Source: Caballeronia fortuita (lineage in GTDB: Bacteria > Pseudomonadota > Gammaproteobacteria > Burkholderiales > Burkholderiaceae). From it: a stretch of 64,000 bases of DNA. The stretch lies in contig NZ_FCNX02000023.1 in the NCBI RefSeq assembly GCF_001544835.2, forward strand, positions 1 to 64,000, written 5' to 3'. Position 1 is the stretch's first letter, and every line of letters starts with the position of its first letter. Positions 17,017 to 24,829 of the stretch are shown here, one piece after another. Both the position numbers and the translations under genes were made by a program. The notes beneath the pieces were generated by a model, which was not told the DNA's origin, ran no database searches, and saw nothing but the letters and a program-made list of their open reading frames with translations.

Positions 17017-18284
17017 TGCTCGCTCCCGCTGCCCTTGATGCGGCGCACGTTCGCGCCGACCGCCGTCAGCTTCGATTCCATGCGGTCGTAGCCGCGATCC
17101 AGGTGATAGATGCGGTCGATCAGCGTTTCGCCGTCTGCGCACATCGCCGCGATCACGAGACTCGCCGACGCGCGCAGATCGGTCGCCATGACCTTCGCGC
17201 CGGACAGCTTTTCGACGCCCGCGACGAGCGCCGTGTTGCCGTCGATCGTAATGCGCGCGCCCAGGCGATTCAGTTCCTGCACGTGCATGAAGCGGTTCTC
17301 GAAGATCGTCTCGACGACCTGCGAGGTGCCGTTCGCGATCGAGTTCAGCGCCATGAACTGCGCCTGCATGTCGGTCGGGAACGCCGGATATTCCGACGTG
17401 CGGATGTTCACGGCGTCGGCGCGCTTCGCCATGCGCACGCGCATCCAGTCGTCGCCTTCCTCGATGGTCACGCCCGCTTCGCGCAGCTTCGCCGTGACAG
17501 CGTCGAGCAGATGCGAACTTACCCGACGCAGCGTGACATCGCCGCCGGCGGCCGCGACCGCGCACAGGAACGTGCCCGCTTCGATACGATCCGGCACGAC
17601 GTCGTGCTTCGCGCCGTGCAGTTTGTCGACGCCCTGAATCACGAGACGATCCGTGCCGATGCCGTCGATCTTCGCGCCCATCTTCACGAGCAGGTGCGCA
17701 AGGTCGCTCACTTCCGGTTCGCGCGCCGCGTTCTCGATGACCGTCTCGCCTTCGGACAGCACCGCCGCCATCAGCAGGTTCTCGGTGCCGGTGACGGTGA
17801 TCATGTCGGTGATGATGCGCGCGCCCTTCAGACGCTTCGCGCGCGCTTCGATGAAGCCGTGCTCGATGTTGATCTCGGCGCCCATCGCCTGCAGGCCCTT
17901 GATGTGCTGATCGACCGGACGCGCGCCGATCGCGCAGCCGCCGGGCAGCGACACCTTCGCCTCGCCGAAACGCGCGACGAGCGGACCGAGCACGAGAATC
18001 GACGCGCGCATCGTCTTGACCATTTCGTACGGCGCGACGAGCTTGTCGACCTTCGACGCGTTCAGGTTCACGCGGCCGTCGCCGGACACTTCGGACTGCA
18101 CGCCCATCTGCCGCAGCAGCTTGACCATCGTGCGAACGTCCTGGAGATTCGGCACGTTCGACAGATGGACGTCGTCGGCGGTGAGAAGGCTCGCGCAGAG
18201 AATCGGCAGCGCCGCGTTCTTCGCACCCGAAACGGTGATTTCGCCGGAGAGCTTCGCGCCTCCCGTGATGACCAGTTTATCCAT
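17013..18284 (-). CDS. murA: UDP-N-acetylglucosamine 1-carboxyvinyltransferase
   Basis: MurA adds enolpyruvate to UDP-GlcNAc, the committed step of peptidoglycan synthesis and the target of fosfomycin. The 423-residue protein starts MDKLVITGGAKLSGEITVSG and has KNAALPI, and the catalytic C117 in LPGGCAIGARPVDQHI, so it carries the fosfomycin-sensitive cysteine. The upstream in-frame extension to 18353 is not supported. An ibaG/bolA-like gene precedes it, as in E. coli. Confidence 0.96.
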   Translation of the reverse strand: MDKLVITGGAKLSGEITVSGAKNAALPILCASLLTADDVHLSNVPNLQDVRTMVKLLRQMGVQSEVSGDGRVNLNASKVDKLVAPYEMVKTMRASILVLGPLVARFGEAKVSLPGGCAIGARPVDQHIKGLQAMGAEINIEHGFIEARAKRLKGARIITDMITVTGTENLLMAAVLSEGETVIENAAREPEVSDLAHLLVKMGAKIDGIGTDRLVIQGVDKLHGAKHDVVPDRIEAGTFLCAVAAAGGDVTLRRVSSHLLDAVTAKLREAGVTIEEGDDWMRVRMAKRADAVNIRTSEYPAFPTDMQAQFMALNSIANGTSQVVETIFENRFMHVQELNRLGARITIDGNTALVAGVEKLSGAKVMATDLRASASLVIAAMCADGETLIDRIYHLDRGYDRMESKLTAVGANVRRIKGSGSEQ

Positions 18285-18434
18285 GGCTTGTCCTTCGACC
18301 GAGCTGCCTGCGGTGCCGCTTTCGGCGCCGCGGTTATCTTGAATGAATCGCACTATCTACTGCCTTTGTCTTTCCGGTGATGCCGGTGTTGCTTGGGTTG
18401 AGTCGTATGACCTGATTGGCTTCGCCGGGTGGAC

Positions 18435-18674
18435 TCAGGCCGGTTTCCACTCGTCGGGGGTCAGGGTCTTCATGCTGAGCGCATGAATCTCCTGTTTCAT
18501 GCGCTCGCCGAGCGCCGCATAAACCAGTTGATGACGCGCGATCAGCCGCTTGCCGACGAATGCGTCGCTCACGATGGTCGCGAAGAAATGCTGGCCGTCG
18601 CCTTCCACTTCGAGATGCTGGCAGGCAAGACCTTTGGCGATGTAATCCTTCACCTGCTCCGGAGTCGGCAACAT
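18435..18674 (-). CDS. BolA-family protein, IbaG type
   Basis: A 79-residue BolA-like protein: MLPTPEQVKDYIAKGL, an Fe-S-ligand-type loop VEGDGQHFFATIVSDAFVGKRLIARHQLVY, and the C-terminal IHALSMKTLTPDEW. Location directly upstream of murA matches E. coli ibaG. BolA/IbaG proteins pair with monothiol glutaredoxins in Fe-S handling and acid response; that role here is inferred from the family. ATG at 18672-18674 has GGAGAC upstream. Confidence 0.9.
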   Translation of the reverse strand: MLPTPEQVKDYIAKGLACQHLEVEGDGQHFFATIVSDAFVGKRLIARHQLVYAALGERMKQEIHALSMKTLTPDEWKPA

Positions 18675-18694
18675 GGTGGAAGTCTCCTTGTGAA

Positions 18695-19450
18695 TTAGTG
18701 ACGCAGCTTGTAGCCGCTTGCGAGCAGTCGCACGGCGATCAACGCCAGCACGGCCAGGAATCCGCCGACGATGCCGAGACTCAGCAGCGGGTTGACGTCG
18801 GACAGGCCGAAAAATCCGTAGCGGAAACCGTCGATCATGTAGAAGAACGGATTCAGATGCGACACCGCGCGCCATACGGGCGGCAGCGTATGCGTCGAGT
18901 AGAACACGCCGGAGAGAAACGTGAGCGGCATGATGAGGAAATTCTGGAACGCCGCGAGCTGGTCGAACTTGTCGGCCCAGATGCCCGCGATCAGGCCCAG
19001 CGTGCCGAGAATGCCCGAACCGAGAATCGCGAAGGCGATGATGTAAAGCGGCGCGGAAAACGACATCGGGATGAACCAGATCGTCACGACGAACACGCCG
19101 AAACCCACGCACAAGCCGCGCACGACCGACGCCAGCACATACGCGAAGAACATTTCCCAATGCGCGATCGGCGGCAGCAGCACGAACACCAGATTGCCCG
19201 TGATCTTCGATTGAATCAACGACGACGAACTGTTCGCGAACGCGTTCTGCAGCACGCTCATCATGACGAGGCCCGGCACGAGGAAGCTCGTATAGCCGAC
19301 GCCCGGATACACCTGCACGTGCCCCGACAGCGCATGACCGAAAATGGTCAGATACAGGAGCGCCGTCACGACCGGCGCGAGCACCGTCTGAAACGAAACC
19401 TTCCAGAAGCGCAGCAGCTCCTTATAGAACAACGTCTGGAAACCGCTCAT
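18695..19450 (-). CDS. ABC-2 type transporter permease (YadH-like)
   Basis: A 251-residue ABC-2 permease with six hydrophobic helices and a typical start MSGFQTLFYKELLRFWKVSFQTV. FLSGVFYSTHTLPPVWR is the conserved loop of the YadH/NodJ branch. It overlaps the ATPase gene by an ATGA. In many proteobacteria this pair sits next to mla and murA genes; the substrate is not established. It is the permease half of a two-gene exporter. Confidence 0.9.
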   Translation of the reverse strand: MSGFQTLFYKELLRFWKVSFQTVLAPVVTALLYLTIFGHALSGHVQVYPGVGYTSFLVPGLVMMSVLQNAFANSSSSLIQSKITGNLVFVLLPPIAHWEMFFAYVLASVVRGLCVGFGVFVVTIWFIPMSFSAPLYIIAFAILGSGILGTLGLIAGIWADKFDQLAAFQNFLIMPLTFLSGVFYSTHTLPPVWRAVSHLNPFFYMIDGFRYGFFGLSDVNPLLSLGIVGGFLAVLALIAVRLLASGYKLRH

Positions 19451-20373
19451 GAAAGTCCCTCGACCACTTCCGGCTCGTTCATCACCTGCACGAACACGTC
19501 TTCCAGATCCGCCTTGCGCACTTCGATCTCATCGAACGTGCAGCCGGCTGCGCGGCATTTCGCGAGAATCGGCTCGACGTCGTCGTAGCTCGTGAGGCGT
19601 AGCAGATGCTGCGCACCCGTCACCGCGTGCGGATCGACTTCGAGCGCGCGCAACTCCGCCGGCAACGCGCCGTTCGACAAACGCAGATACAGTTGCATGC
19701 CCGAGAAACGCTGAAGCAGCGTGCTCGTTCGCTCGAGCGCGACGACCTCACCGCGACGAAGCATCGCGAGACGGTGACACAGCGATTCGGCTTCTTCGAG
19801 ATAGTGCGTCGTCAGCACGATGGTGTGACCTTCGCGATTCAGGCGCGAGATGAACTTCCAGAGCGTCTGACGCAGTTCGACATCGACGCCGGCAGTGGGC
19901 TCGTCGAGGACGATCACCGGCGGCCGATGCACCAGCGCCTGCGCGACGAGCACGCGGCGCTTCATCCCGCCCGAGAGCGCGCGCGTGTTGACGTCGGCTT
20001 TCTCGGTGAGATCGAGATTGGCCATGACCTCGTCGATCCAGTCATCGTTGTTGCGCAAGCCGAAATAGCCCGACTGGATGCGCAGCGACTCGCGCACGGT
20101 AAAGAACGGGTCGAACACGAGTTCCTGCGGCACGACGCCGAGCGCGCGGCGCGCAGCCCGGAAGTCGCTGACGACGTCATGGCCGCGCACGGAGATCGTG
20201 CCGCTGTCGGCGCGCGCGAGGCCCGCCAGGATGCTGATCAACGTGGTTTTGCCCGCGCCGTTTGGGCCGAGCAAGCCGAAGAACTCGCCCTCTTCCACGG
20301 TGAGGCTCACGCCCTTGAGCGCCTGAAGATCCTTGTAGCGCTTGCGGACGTTTCGGATTTCTATGGCTGACAT
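19447..20373 (-). CDS. ABC transporter ATP-binding protein (YadG-like)
   Basis: The 308-residue ATPase partner of the ABC-2 permease. It has Walker A GPNGAGKTTLI at about 35-45, Q-loop VVPQELVFDP, signature LSGGMKRRVLVAQAL, Walker B VIVLDEPTAGVD, and switch His in TTHYLEEAE. A C-terminal regulatory segment follows, about 70 residues, as in drug and polysaccharide exporters. A TATAAT element upstream at 20484-20489 suggests its own promoter in the 205-base gap after mlaB. Confidence 0.92.
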   Translation of the reverse strand: MSAIEIRNVRKRYKDLQALKGVSLTVEEGEFFGLLGPNGAGKTTLISILAGLARADSGTISVRGHDVVSDFRAARRALGVVPQELVFDPFFTVRESLRIQSGYFGLRNNDDWIDEVMANLDLTEKADVNTRALSGGMKRRVLVAQALVHRPPVIVLDEPTAGVDVELRQTLWKFISRLNREGHTIVLTTHYLEEAESLCHRLAMLRRGEVVALERTSTLLQRFSGMQLYLRLSNGALPAELRALEVDPHAVTGAQHLLRLTSYDDVEPILAKCRAAGCTFDEIEVRKADLEDVFVQVMNEPEVVEGLS

Positions 20374-20483
20374 GTAGACAGTGCGCGCGCCTCGCCCGGC
20401 CGCGCCTCGAATGTGCGGGATTTCGCCGAACGGACCCGGGCTCAGACAAAAGGGGCCGGGTGCGGACCCGAAAAAAACGTTTG

Positions 20484-20489
20484 ATTATA
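20484..20489 (-). promoter_or_regulatory. Candidate -10 box for the YadGH-like exporter genes
   Basis: On the minus strand TATAAT lies about 110 bases upstream of the ATPase start, in the gap after mlaB. No good -35 match is present at 16-18 bases, so this is a weak call. Confidence 0.4.
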
Positions 20490-20578
20490 GGGCAAAGCGG
20501 CTGGGGCCGACTTCGGAGCGATCCTGATTGCGGCAGCGAAGTGTGCTGCCGCGTTCTGAGTGTGTCGTCAGAACAGGA

Positions 20579-20866
20579 TCAATGTCGGAACGAGAGGAGC
20601 GTATCGACGCCATAGGCTCGCGCAAGACTGACGAGCCCGGAAGGAAGATTGACGACGGCCAGTGCGGCGCCGCGCGCGGATGCCGCGCGTTGCCATGCGA
20701 GCAGCACGGCGAGCGCGGAAGAATCGAACTGCGTGAGCGGCGCGCAATCGACTTCTGTCGCGCCCGCGGCGATGCGCGACAAACCCGCGTCGAGCGCGGC
20801 CTTCGCGCTCTCGTGGGTCAGAGTGGCGGCCGTCTGGAAACGGCCGCCGGTAGCCAGCGTGCTCAC
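20579..20866 (-). CDS. mlaB: MlaB, STAS-domain subunit of the phospholipid ABC transporter
   Basis: MlaB is the small cytosolic STAS protein that stabilises and regulates MlaF ATPase. The 95 residues form one STAS domain; EVDCAPLTQFDSSALAVLLAW contains the conserved serine region at the start of the STAS helix. The start is a GTG at 20864-20866 overlapping the mlaC stop as GTGA. It is the last of the six contiguous mla genes. Confidence 0.9.
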   Translation of the reverse strand: MSTLATGGRFQTAATLTHESAKAALDAGLSRIAAGATEVDCAPLTQFDSSALAVLLAWQRAASARGAALAVVNLPSGLVSLARAYGVDTLLSFRH

Positions 20867-21492
20867 GATGCCTTGCCGCTTGCGAGTTGCTGGTTACGCT
20901 GCGTCAGGAACTGCAACAGACCGGCCACGCCGTTTTGCGAGATCTGCTCGTTGAACTGCTGCTGATAAGCCTGGATCAGCCATGCGCCGAGCACGTTGAT
21001 GTCGTACACGCGCCAGCCTTGCGCCGTCTTGTACAGACGATAGTCGAGTTCGACCGGCGAGCCATTGTTCATCACGACCGAGCGAACGACGACGTCGGTG
21101 TCGTCCGGATTCGCGCGGAACGGCTTGTACTGAACCGTCTGGTTACGCACTTGCGCGAGCGCGCCCGAATACGTGCGGATCAGGAGCATCTTGAACTGCT
21201 CGACGATCTGCTTCTGCTGCTCCGGCGTCGCCGAGTTCCAGTTGCGGCCCATCACGAGACGCGTCGTGCGCGTGAAGTCCGTGTACGGCAGGATCTTCTG
21301 GTTGACGAGTTGAGTGATCTTGTTGATGTCGCCCGACTGGATCTTCTGGTCCGACTTGATCTCGTCGAGGACCTGTTGCGTGACCGTCTTGATCATCACG
21401 TCAGGGGAACTGGTGTCGACGCTTTGCGCCGACGCCGCGCCGCAGATCGCCATGAACATCGCGAAGAGGGGAAGAAGCAAAAGTTTTTTCAT
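20863..21492 (-). CDS. mlaC: MlaC, periplasmic phospholipid shuttle
   Basis: MlaC carries phospholipid across the periplasm between MlaA at the outer membrane and MlaFEDB at the inner membrane. The 209-residue protein has a signal peptide (about 1-22, ending CGAASA) and the family segments ILPYTDFTRTTRLVMGRNW and YRLYKTAQGWRVYDINVLGAWLIQAYQQQF. ATG at 21490-21492 has AGGG upstream; a GTG one codon earlier is possible. It follows mlaA and overlaps mlaB. Confidence 0.94.
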   Translation of the reverse strand: MKKLLLLPLFAMFMAICGAASAQSVDTSSPDVMIKTVTQQVLDEIKSDQKIQSGDINKITQLVNQKILPYTDFTRTTRLVMGRNWNSATPEQQKQIVEQFKMLLIRTYSGALAQVRNQTVQYKPFRANPDDTDVVVRSVVMNNGSPVELDYRLYKTAQGWRVYDINVLGAWLIQAYQQQFNEQISQNGVAGLLQFLTQRNQQLASGKAS

Positions 21493-21616
21493 CACGGACC
21501 CTGCAAAAGTAGAGGCTTAGGTTTGAGCGTGCCGCCCGAATCGAGTTCAGGCGGCACGGTAGCCAAAGCGTAAGAAATGTCGTTTGATATGTTACCGCGC
21601 GTTAGCGAAACGCTGC

Positions 21617-22501
21617 TTAACGCAAGCGGAACGAAGGGAAGCCAGACGGTGGCACATACTGGTTGCCCGGCACCGTATTGCTCGGGCCGCTTGCCGGAGC
21701 AGGCGCGGCGGCCGTGCCCGAAGCGGGCGTGGTGGCGGACGGACTGGCCGGCGCGCCTTCCGCGCCATCGTCGCCATAGTTCGGCAGCGGCGCTTCACCG
21801 TAATCCGGCGCATTGCCGTCGCCGCCGGTGATCAGATACTGACGGCGTTGCAGATACGCGTTGCGCACGAACGAATACTTGTCGAGCGCGGCATCGGCGA
21901 GGACGTCGGTCGCGCCCAGCAGATTCGCGCGCACGTTGATGAGGTTCACGCCGTAGAGCGCCCAGCTCACCGAATCCGGGCTGACGTACGTGAGCGGATT
22001 GCCGAAATAGTCGACGACGAGCCCCGCGGAATCCCGAACCGTGCTCGGCCCGAGCAGCGGCAGCACGACGTACGGACCGGACGGCACACCGTAGTGGCCG
22101 AGCGTCAGGCCGAAATCGCCGGCGTGCTTCGGCAGCTTCGCGAGCGTCGCGACGTCGAAGAGGCCGCCGACGCCGAACACCGTGTTGATCGCAACGCGCA
22201 TGATGTCCGACACGCCGTCCGCGATCTTCAACTGCATCAGATTGTTCGCGGCGATATACACGTCGCCGATATTCGAGAAGAAGTTGGTCACGCTGTTGCG
22301 CACCGGCTCCGGCACCGCCCACACGTAACCCTTCGCGACCGGCTTCAGCGCGTACTGATCGACGGTGTCGTTGATCGTGAACATCGTCCGGTTGTAGCGC
22401 TCGAACGGATCACCTTTCGTCGGCGTCGTTACCGTCGCGCAACCGGCGAGCGTCATGACACTTGCCACGATGATTGCGCGCCGCATCCCCATCGCCTGCA
22501 T
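21617..22501 (-). CDS. mlaA: MlaA (VacJ) outer-membrane lipoprotein
   Basis: MlaA removes mislocalised phospholipid from the outer leaflet of the outer membrane. The 294-residue precursor has a lipobox TLAGC, with the acylated Cys at 21, and the VacJ core: DPFERYNRTMFTINDTVDQYALKPVAKGY, NVGDVYIAANNLMQ, FDVATLAKLPKHAGDFGLTLGHYGV and GPYVVLPLLGPSTVRDSAG. The C-terminal 60 residues are a low-complexity Ala/Pro/Thr tail. AAGGAG precedes the first ATG by seven bases. In E. coli mlaA is unlinked; here it is inside the operon between mlaD and mlaC. Confidence 0.95.
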   Translation of the reverse strand: MQAMGMRRAIIVASVMTLAGCATVTTPTKGDPFERYNRTMFTINDTVDQYALKPVAKGYVWAVPEPVRNSVTNFFSNIGDVYIAANNLMQLKIADGVSDIMRVAINTVFGVGGLFDVATLAKLPKHAGDFGLTLGHYGVPSGPYVVLPLLGPSTVRDSAGLVVDYFGNPLTYVSPDSVSWALYGVNLINVRANLLGATDVLADAALDKYSFVRNAYLQRRQYLITGGDGNAPDYGEAPLPNYGDDGAEGAPASPSATTPASGTAAAPAPASGPSNTVPGNQYVPPSGFPSFRLR

Positions 22502-22511
22502 GCTTCTCTCC

Positions 22512-23060
22512 TTATTGAGCCGCGCCCGACGCGCCCATCGCGCTCGCCGCGCCCGGGAATGCCGGTGCGGGCGCTGCCGGCGCTGTCGACGGTTTCGAGG
22601 CGCCGGAATCCGCCGCCTTGTTGTACAGGAACTGTCCGATCAGGTTTTCGAGCACCACGGCCGATTGCGTCATGGTGATGGTGTCGCCGTTCTTCAACAT
22701 CTGGTCGTCGCCGCCCGGCTCGAGGCCGATGTATTGCTCGCCGAGCAAGCCCGACGTGAGAATCTTGGCCGACGAGTCTTTCGGGAACTGGTACTGCTTG
22801 TCGATATCGATCGTGACGACGGCCTGGTACGTGTTCGCGTCGAAGCCGATGCCGCCGACGCGCCCGACCGTCACGCCCGCGCTCTTGACAGGCGCGCGCG
22901 CCTTCAGCCCGCCGATGTTATCGAACTTGAGTTTCACCGCGTAGGTTTGCTGGAACGACAGGGAGCTCATGTTGCCCGCTTTCAGCGCGAGAAACAGCAG
23001 CGCCACGAAACCGAGCACCACGAAGAGGCCGACCCAAAAGTCGAGAGCAGTCTTTTTCAT
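22512..23060 (-). CDS. mlaD: MlaD, MCE-domain substrate-binding subunit
   Basis: MlaD is a membrane-anchored MCE protein that forms a hexameric ring receiving lipid. The 182-residue protein has one N-terminal helix (MKKTALDFWVGLFVVLGFVA...) and one MCE domain, YAVKLKFDNIGGLKARAPVKSAGVTVGRV. A conserved LLGEQYIGLEPGG loop precedes an Ala/Pro-rich tail of about 35 residues. Ten bases separate its stop from mlaA. Confidence 0.94.
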   Translation of the reverse strand: MKKTALDFWVGLFVVLGFVALLFLALKAGNMSSLSFQQTYAVKLKFDNIGGLKARAPVKSAGVTVGRVGGIGFDANTYQAVVTIDIDKQYQFPKDSSAKILTSGLLGEQYIGLEPGGDDQMLKNGDTITMTQSAVVLENLIGQFLYNKAADSGASKPSTAPAAPAPAFPGAASAMGASGAAQ

Positions 23061-23152
23061 CGTCTTTCCAAAAGAATCTTTTCGCAGATGGCGCGTGACG
23101 GTCTGTGCCCTTCACAACGCCCGCGCCTTGCCCGGCGCCTGCGCTTGGTCCA

Positions 23153-23920
23153 TTAGCTGAACATCAGTGCGGTCAGCAGGAAATCGAGCCCGAGCACGCC
23201 GAGCGACGCGTAGACGACGGTTTTCGTCGTCGCGCGCGACACGCCTTCCGGCGTCGGTCTCGCCTCGTAGCCCTGGAACAACGCGATGAACGTCACCGCG
23301 AAGCCGAACACGATGCTCTTGATGACACCGTTGCCGACGTCGCGCCACACGTCCACGCCGCCCTGCATCTGCGACCAGAACGCGCCCGGATCGACGCCAA
23401 TCAGCATCACGCCGACGACATAGCCGCCGAGAATGCCCACCGCACTGAAAATGGCCGCCAGCACCGGCATGGCGATGATGCCCGCCCACATGCGCGGCGC
23501 GACGACCACCTTGAGCGGATCGACGGCCATCATTTCCATCGCCGTCAGTTGCTCGCCTGCCTTCATCAAGCCGATTTCCGCCGTCAGCGACGTGCCCGCG
23601 CGCCCCGCGAACAGCAGCGCCGTGACGACCGGCCCGAGTTCGCGCACGAGCGACAGCGCCACTAGCAAGCCGAGCGCCTGTTCCGACCCGTAGCGGCTCA
23701 GCGTGTAATAGCCCTGCAAGCCAAGCACGAAGCCGACGAACAGGCCCGACACCGCGATGATGACGAGCGAATAATTGCCGACGAAGTGGATCTGTTTCGT
23801 GACGAGGCGCGGGCGGCGCAGCAGCGCGAAGAATTCCGCCACGAGGCGCAGGAACATGCGCGTGGCGTAACCCGCGGTGCCGAAACCGTCGAGCACCCAG
23901 CGTCCGATCGCGCTGATCAT
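23153..23920 (-). CDS. mlaE: MlaE, permease subunit of the phospholipid transporter
   Basis: MlaE is the integral membrane permease of MlaFEDB. The 255-residue protein contains five or six helices and the family motifs FVGFVLGLQGYYTL, REL(G)PVVTALLFAGRAGTSLTAEIGLMK and AGEQLTAMEMMAVDP. Its ATG overlaps the stop of mlaF as ATGA, and mlaD follows after 92 bases. Confidence 0.95.
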   Translation of the reverse strand: MISAIGRWVLDGFGTAGYATRMFLRLVAEFFALLRRPRLVTKQIHFVGNYSLVIIAVSGLFVGFVLGLQGYYTLSRYGSEQALGLLVALSLVRELGPVVTALLFAGRAGTSLTAEIGLMKAGEQLTAMEMMAVDPLKVVVAPRMWAGIIAMPVLAAIFSAVGILGGYVVGVMLIGVDPGAFWSQMQGGVDVWRDVGNGVIKSIVFGFAVTFIALFQGYEARPTPEGVSRATTKTVVYASLGVLGLDFLLTALMFS

Positions 23921-24732
23921 GCCTGCCCTCCGATGCCGAAATCGGCCGCGAGCGGCGTACTGGCGTAGTGGAACTTGAACGGGCCGTCGGGCGTCCCGTC
24001 GATGAACTGGCGCACGGTCGGATCCTGCGACGCGCGCAACTCCGCCGGCGTGCCTTCGGCGTGAATGCCGCCGTTGGCGATGAAATACACGTAGTCCGCG
24101 ATCGCGAAAGACTCCGGCACGTCATGCGTGACGAGAATGGAAGTCGCGCCGAGGGCGTCGTTGATCGTGCGGATCAGTTGCGCGGTAATGCCGAGCGAGA
24201 TGGGATCGAGACCGGCGAAGGGCTCGTCGTACATCATGAGTTGCGGATCGAGTGCGATGGCGCGTGCGAGCGCCACGCGTCGCGCCATGCCGCCCGAAAT
24301 CTCCGACGGCGCGAGATCGCGCGCGCCGCGCAGACCGACCGCGTTCAGCTTCATGAGCACGAGATCGCGGATCAACGCTTCGGGCAGATCAGTGTGTTCG
24401 CGCAGCGGAAACGCGACGTTCTCGAACACGGTCTGGTCCGTGAACAGCGCGCCGAACTGAAACAGCATGCCCATCTTGCGGCGCAACGCGTACAGGCCGT
24501 CCCGCGATTGCGCGCCGACGTCCTGCCCGTCGAACATGACTTTGCCGCGGCTCGCCTTCACGAGGCCGCCGACGAGGCGCAGGGTCGTGGTTTTGCCGCA
24601 GCCTGAGCCGCCCATGACCGCGACCACCTGCCCGCGCGTAAAGCGCATGTTCAGGTTCGACAGAACGAGCCGGTCGCCGTAGCCGAAATCGACGTCGCGT
24701 AGCTCTAGCAGAGTCTCGGAAGAAGCAGGCAC
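23917..24732 (-). CDS. mlaF: MlaF, ATP-binding subunit of the phospholipid transporter
   Basis: MlaF is the ATPase of MlaFEDB. From the chosen start it has 271 residues, with Walker A GGSGCGKTTTLRL, Q-loop MLFQFGALFTDQTVFENV, signature ISGGMARRVALARAI, Walker B MMYDEPFAGLDP, and switch region THDVPESFAIAD. The frame stays open to 24846, but a TATAAT box at 24766-24771 would place the transcript start downstream of that. I therefore take the GTG at 24730-24732, although its ribosome site is poor. It is the first gene of mlaFEDACB. Confidence 0.88.
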   Translation of the reverse strand: MPASSETLLELRDVDFGYGDRLVLSNLNMRFTRGQVVAVMGGSGCGKTTTLRLVGGLVKASRGKVMFDGQDVGAQSRDGLYALRRKMGMLFQFGALFTDQTVFENVAFPLREHTDLPEALIRDLVLMKLNAVGLRGARDLAPSEISGGMARRVALARAIALDPQLMMYDEPFAGLDPISLGITAQLIRTINDALGATSILVTHDVPESFAIADYVYFIANGGIHAEGTPAELRASQDPTVRQFIDGTPDGPFKFHYASTPLAADFGIGGQA

Positions 24733-24765
24733 TGGGTAAGAGAGTCCGTTGACGCAAAAGGCCGA

Positions 24766-24771
24766 ATTATA
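24766..24771 (-). promoter_or_regulatory. Candidate promoter -10 box for the mla operon
   Basis: A perfect TATAAT on the minus strand lies 34 bases upstream of the chosen mlaF start. The -35 region is unclear. It is the only good candidate between thiE and mlaF and would head the long mla-mur-his-tat gene run. Confidence 0.5.
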
Positions 24772-24829
24772 GGGCCTGCGCGCAATCGGTGCTTTGCCTA
24801 GGCCTGCGCCCCCTTGTTTTTGGGAATTT

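Noticed and set aside
14857..17091. A 744-codon open frame on the plus strand opposite hisC, hisD and hisG
   Set aside because: Arg/His-rich shadow without recognisable motifs; three well-supported his genes occupy the other strand.
20529..20549. Palindrome CGGCAGC...GCTGCCG after mlaB, considered as a terminator
   Set aside because: No T-run follows on either strand.
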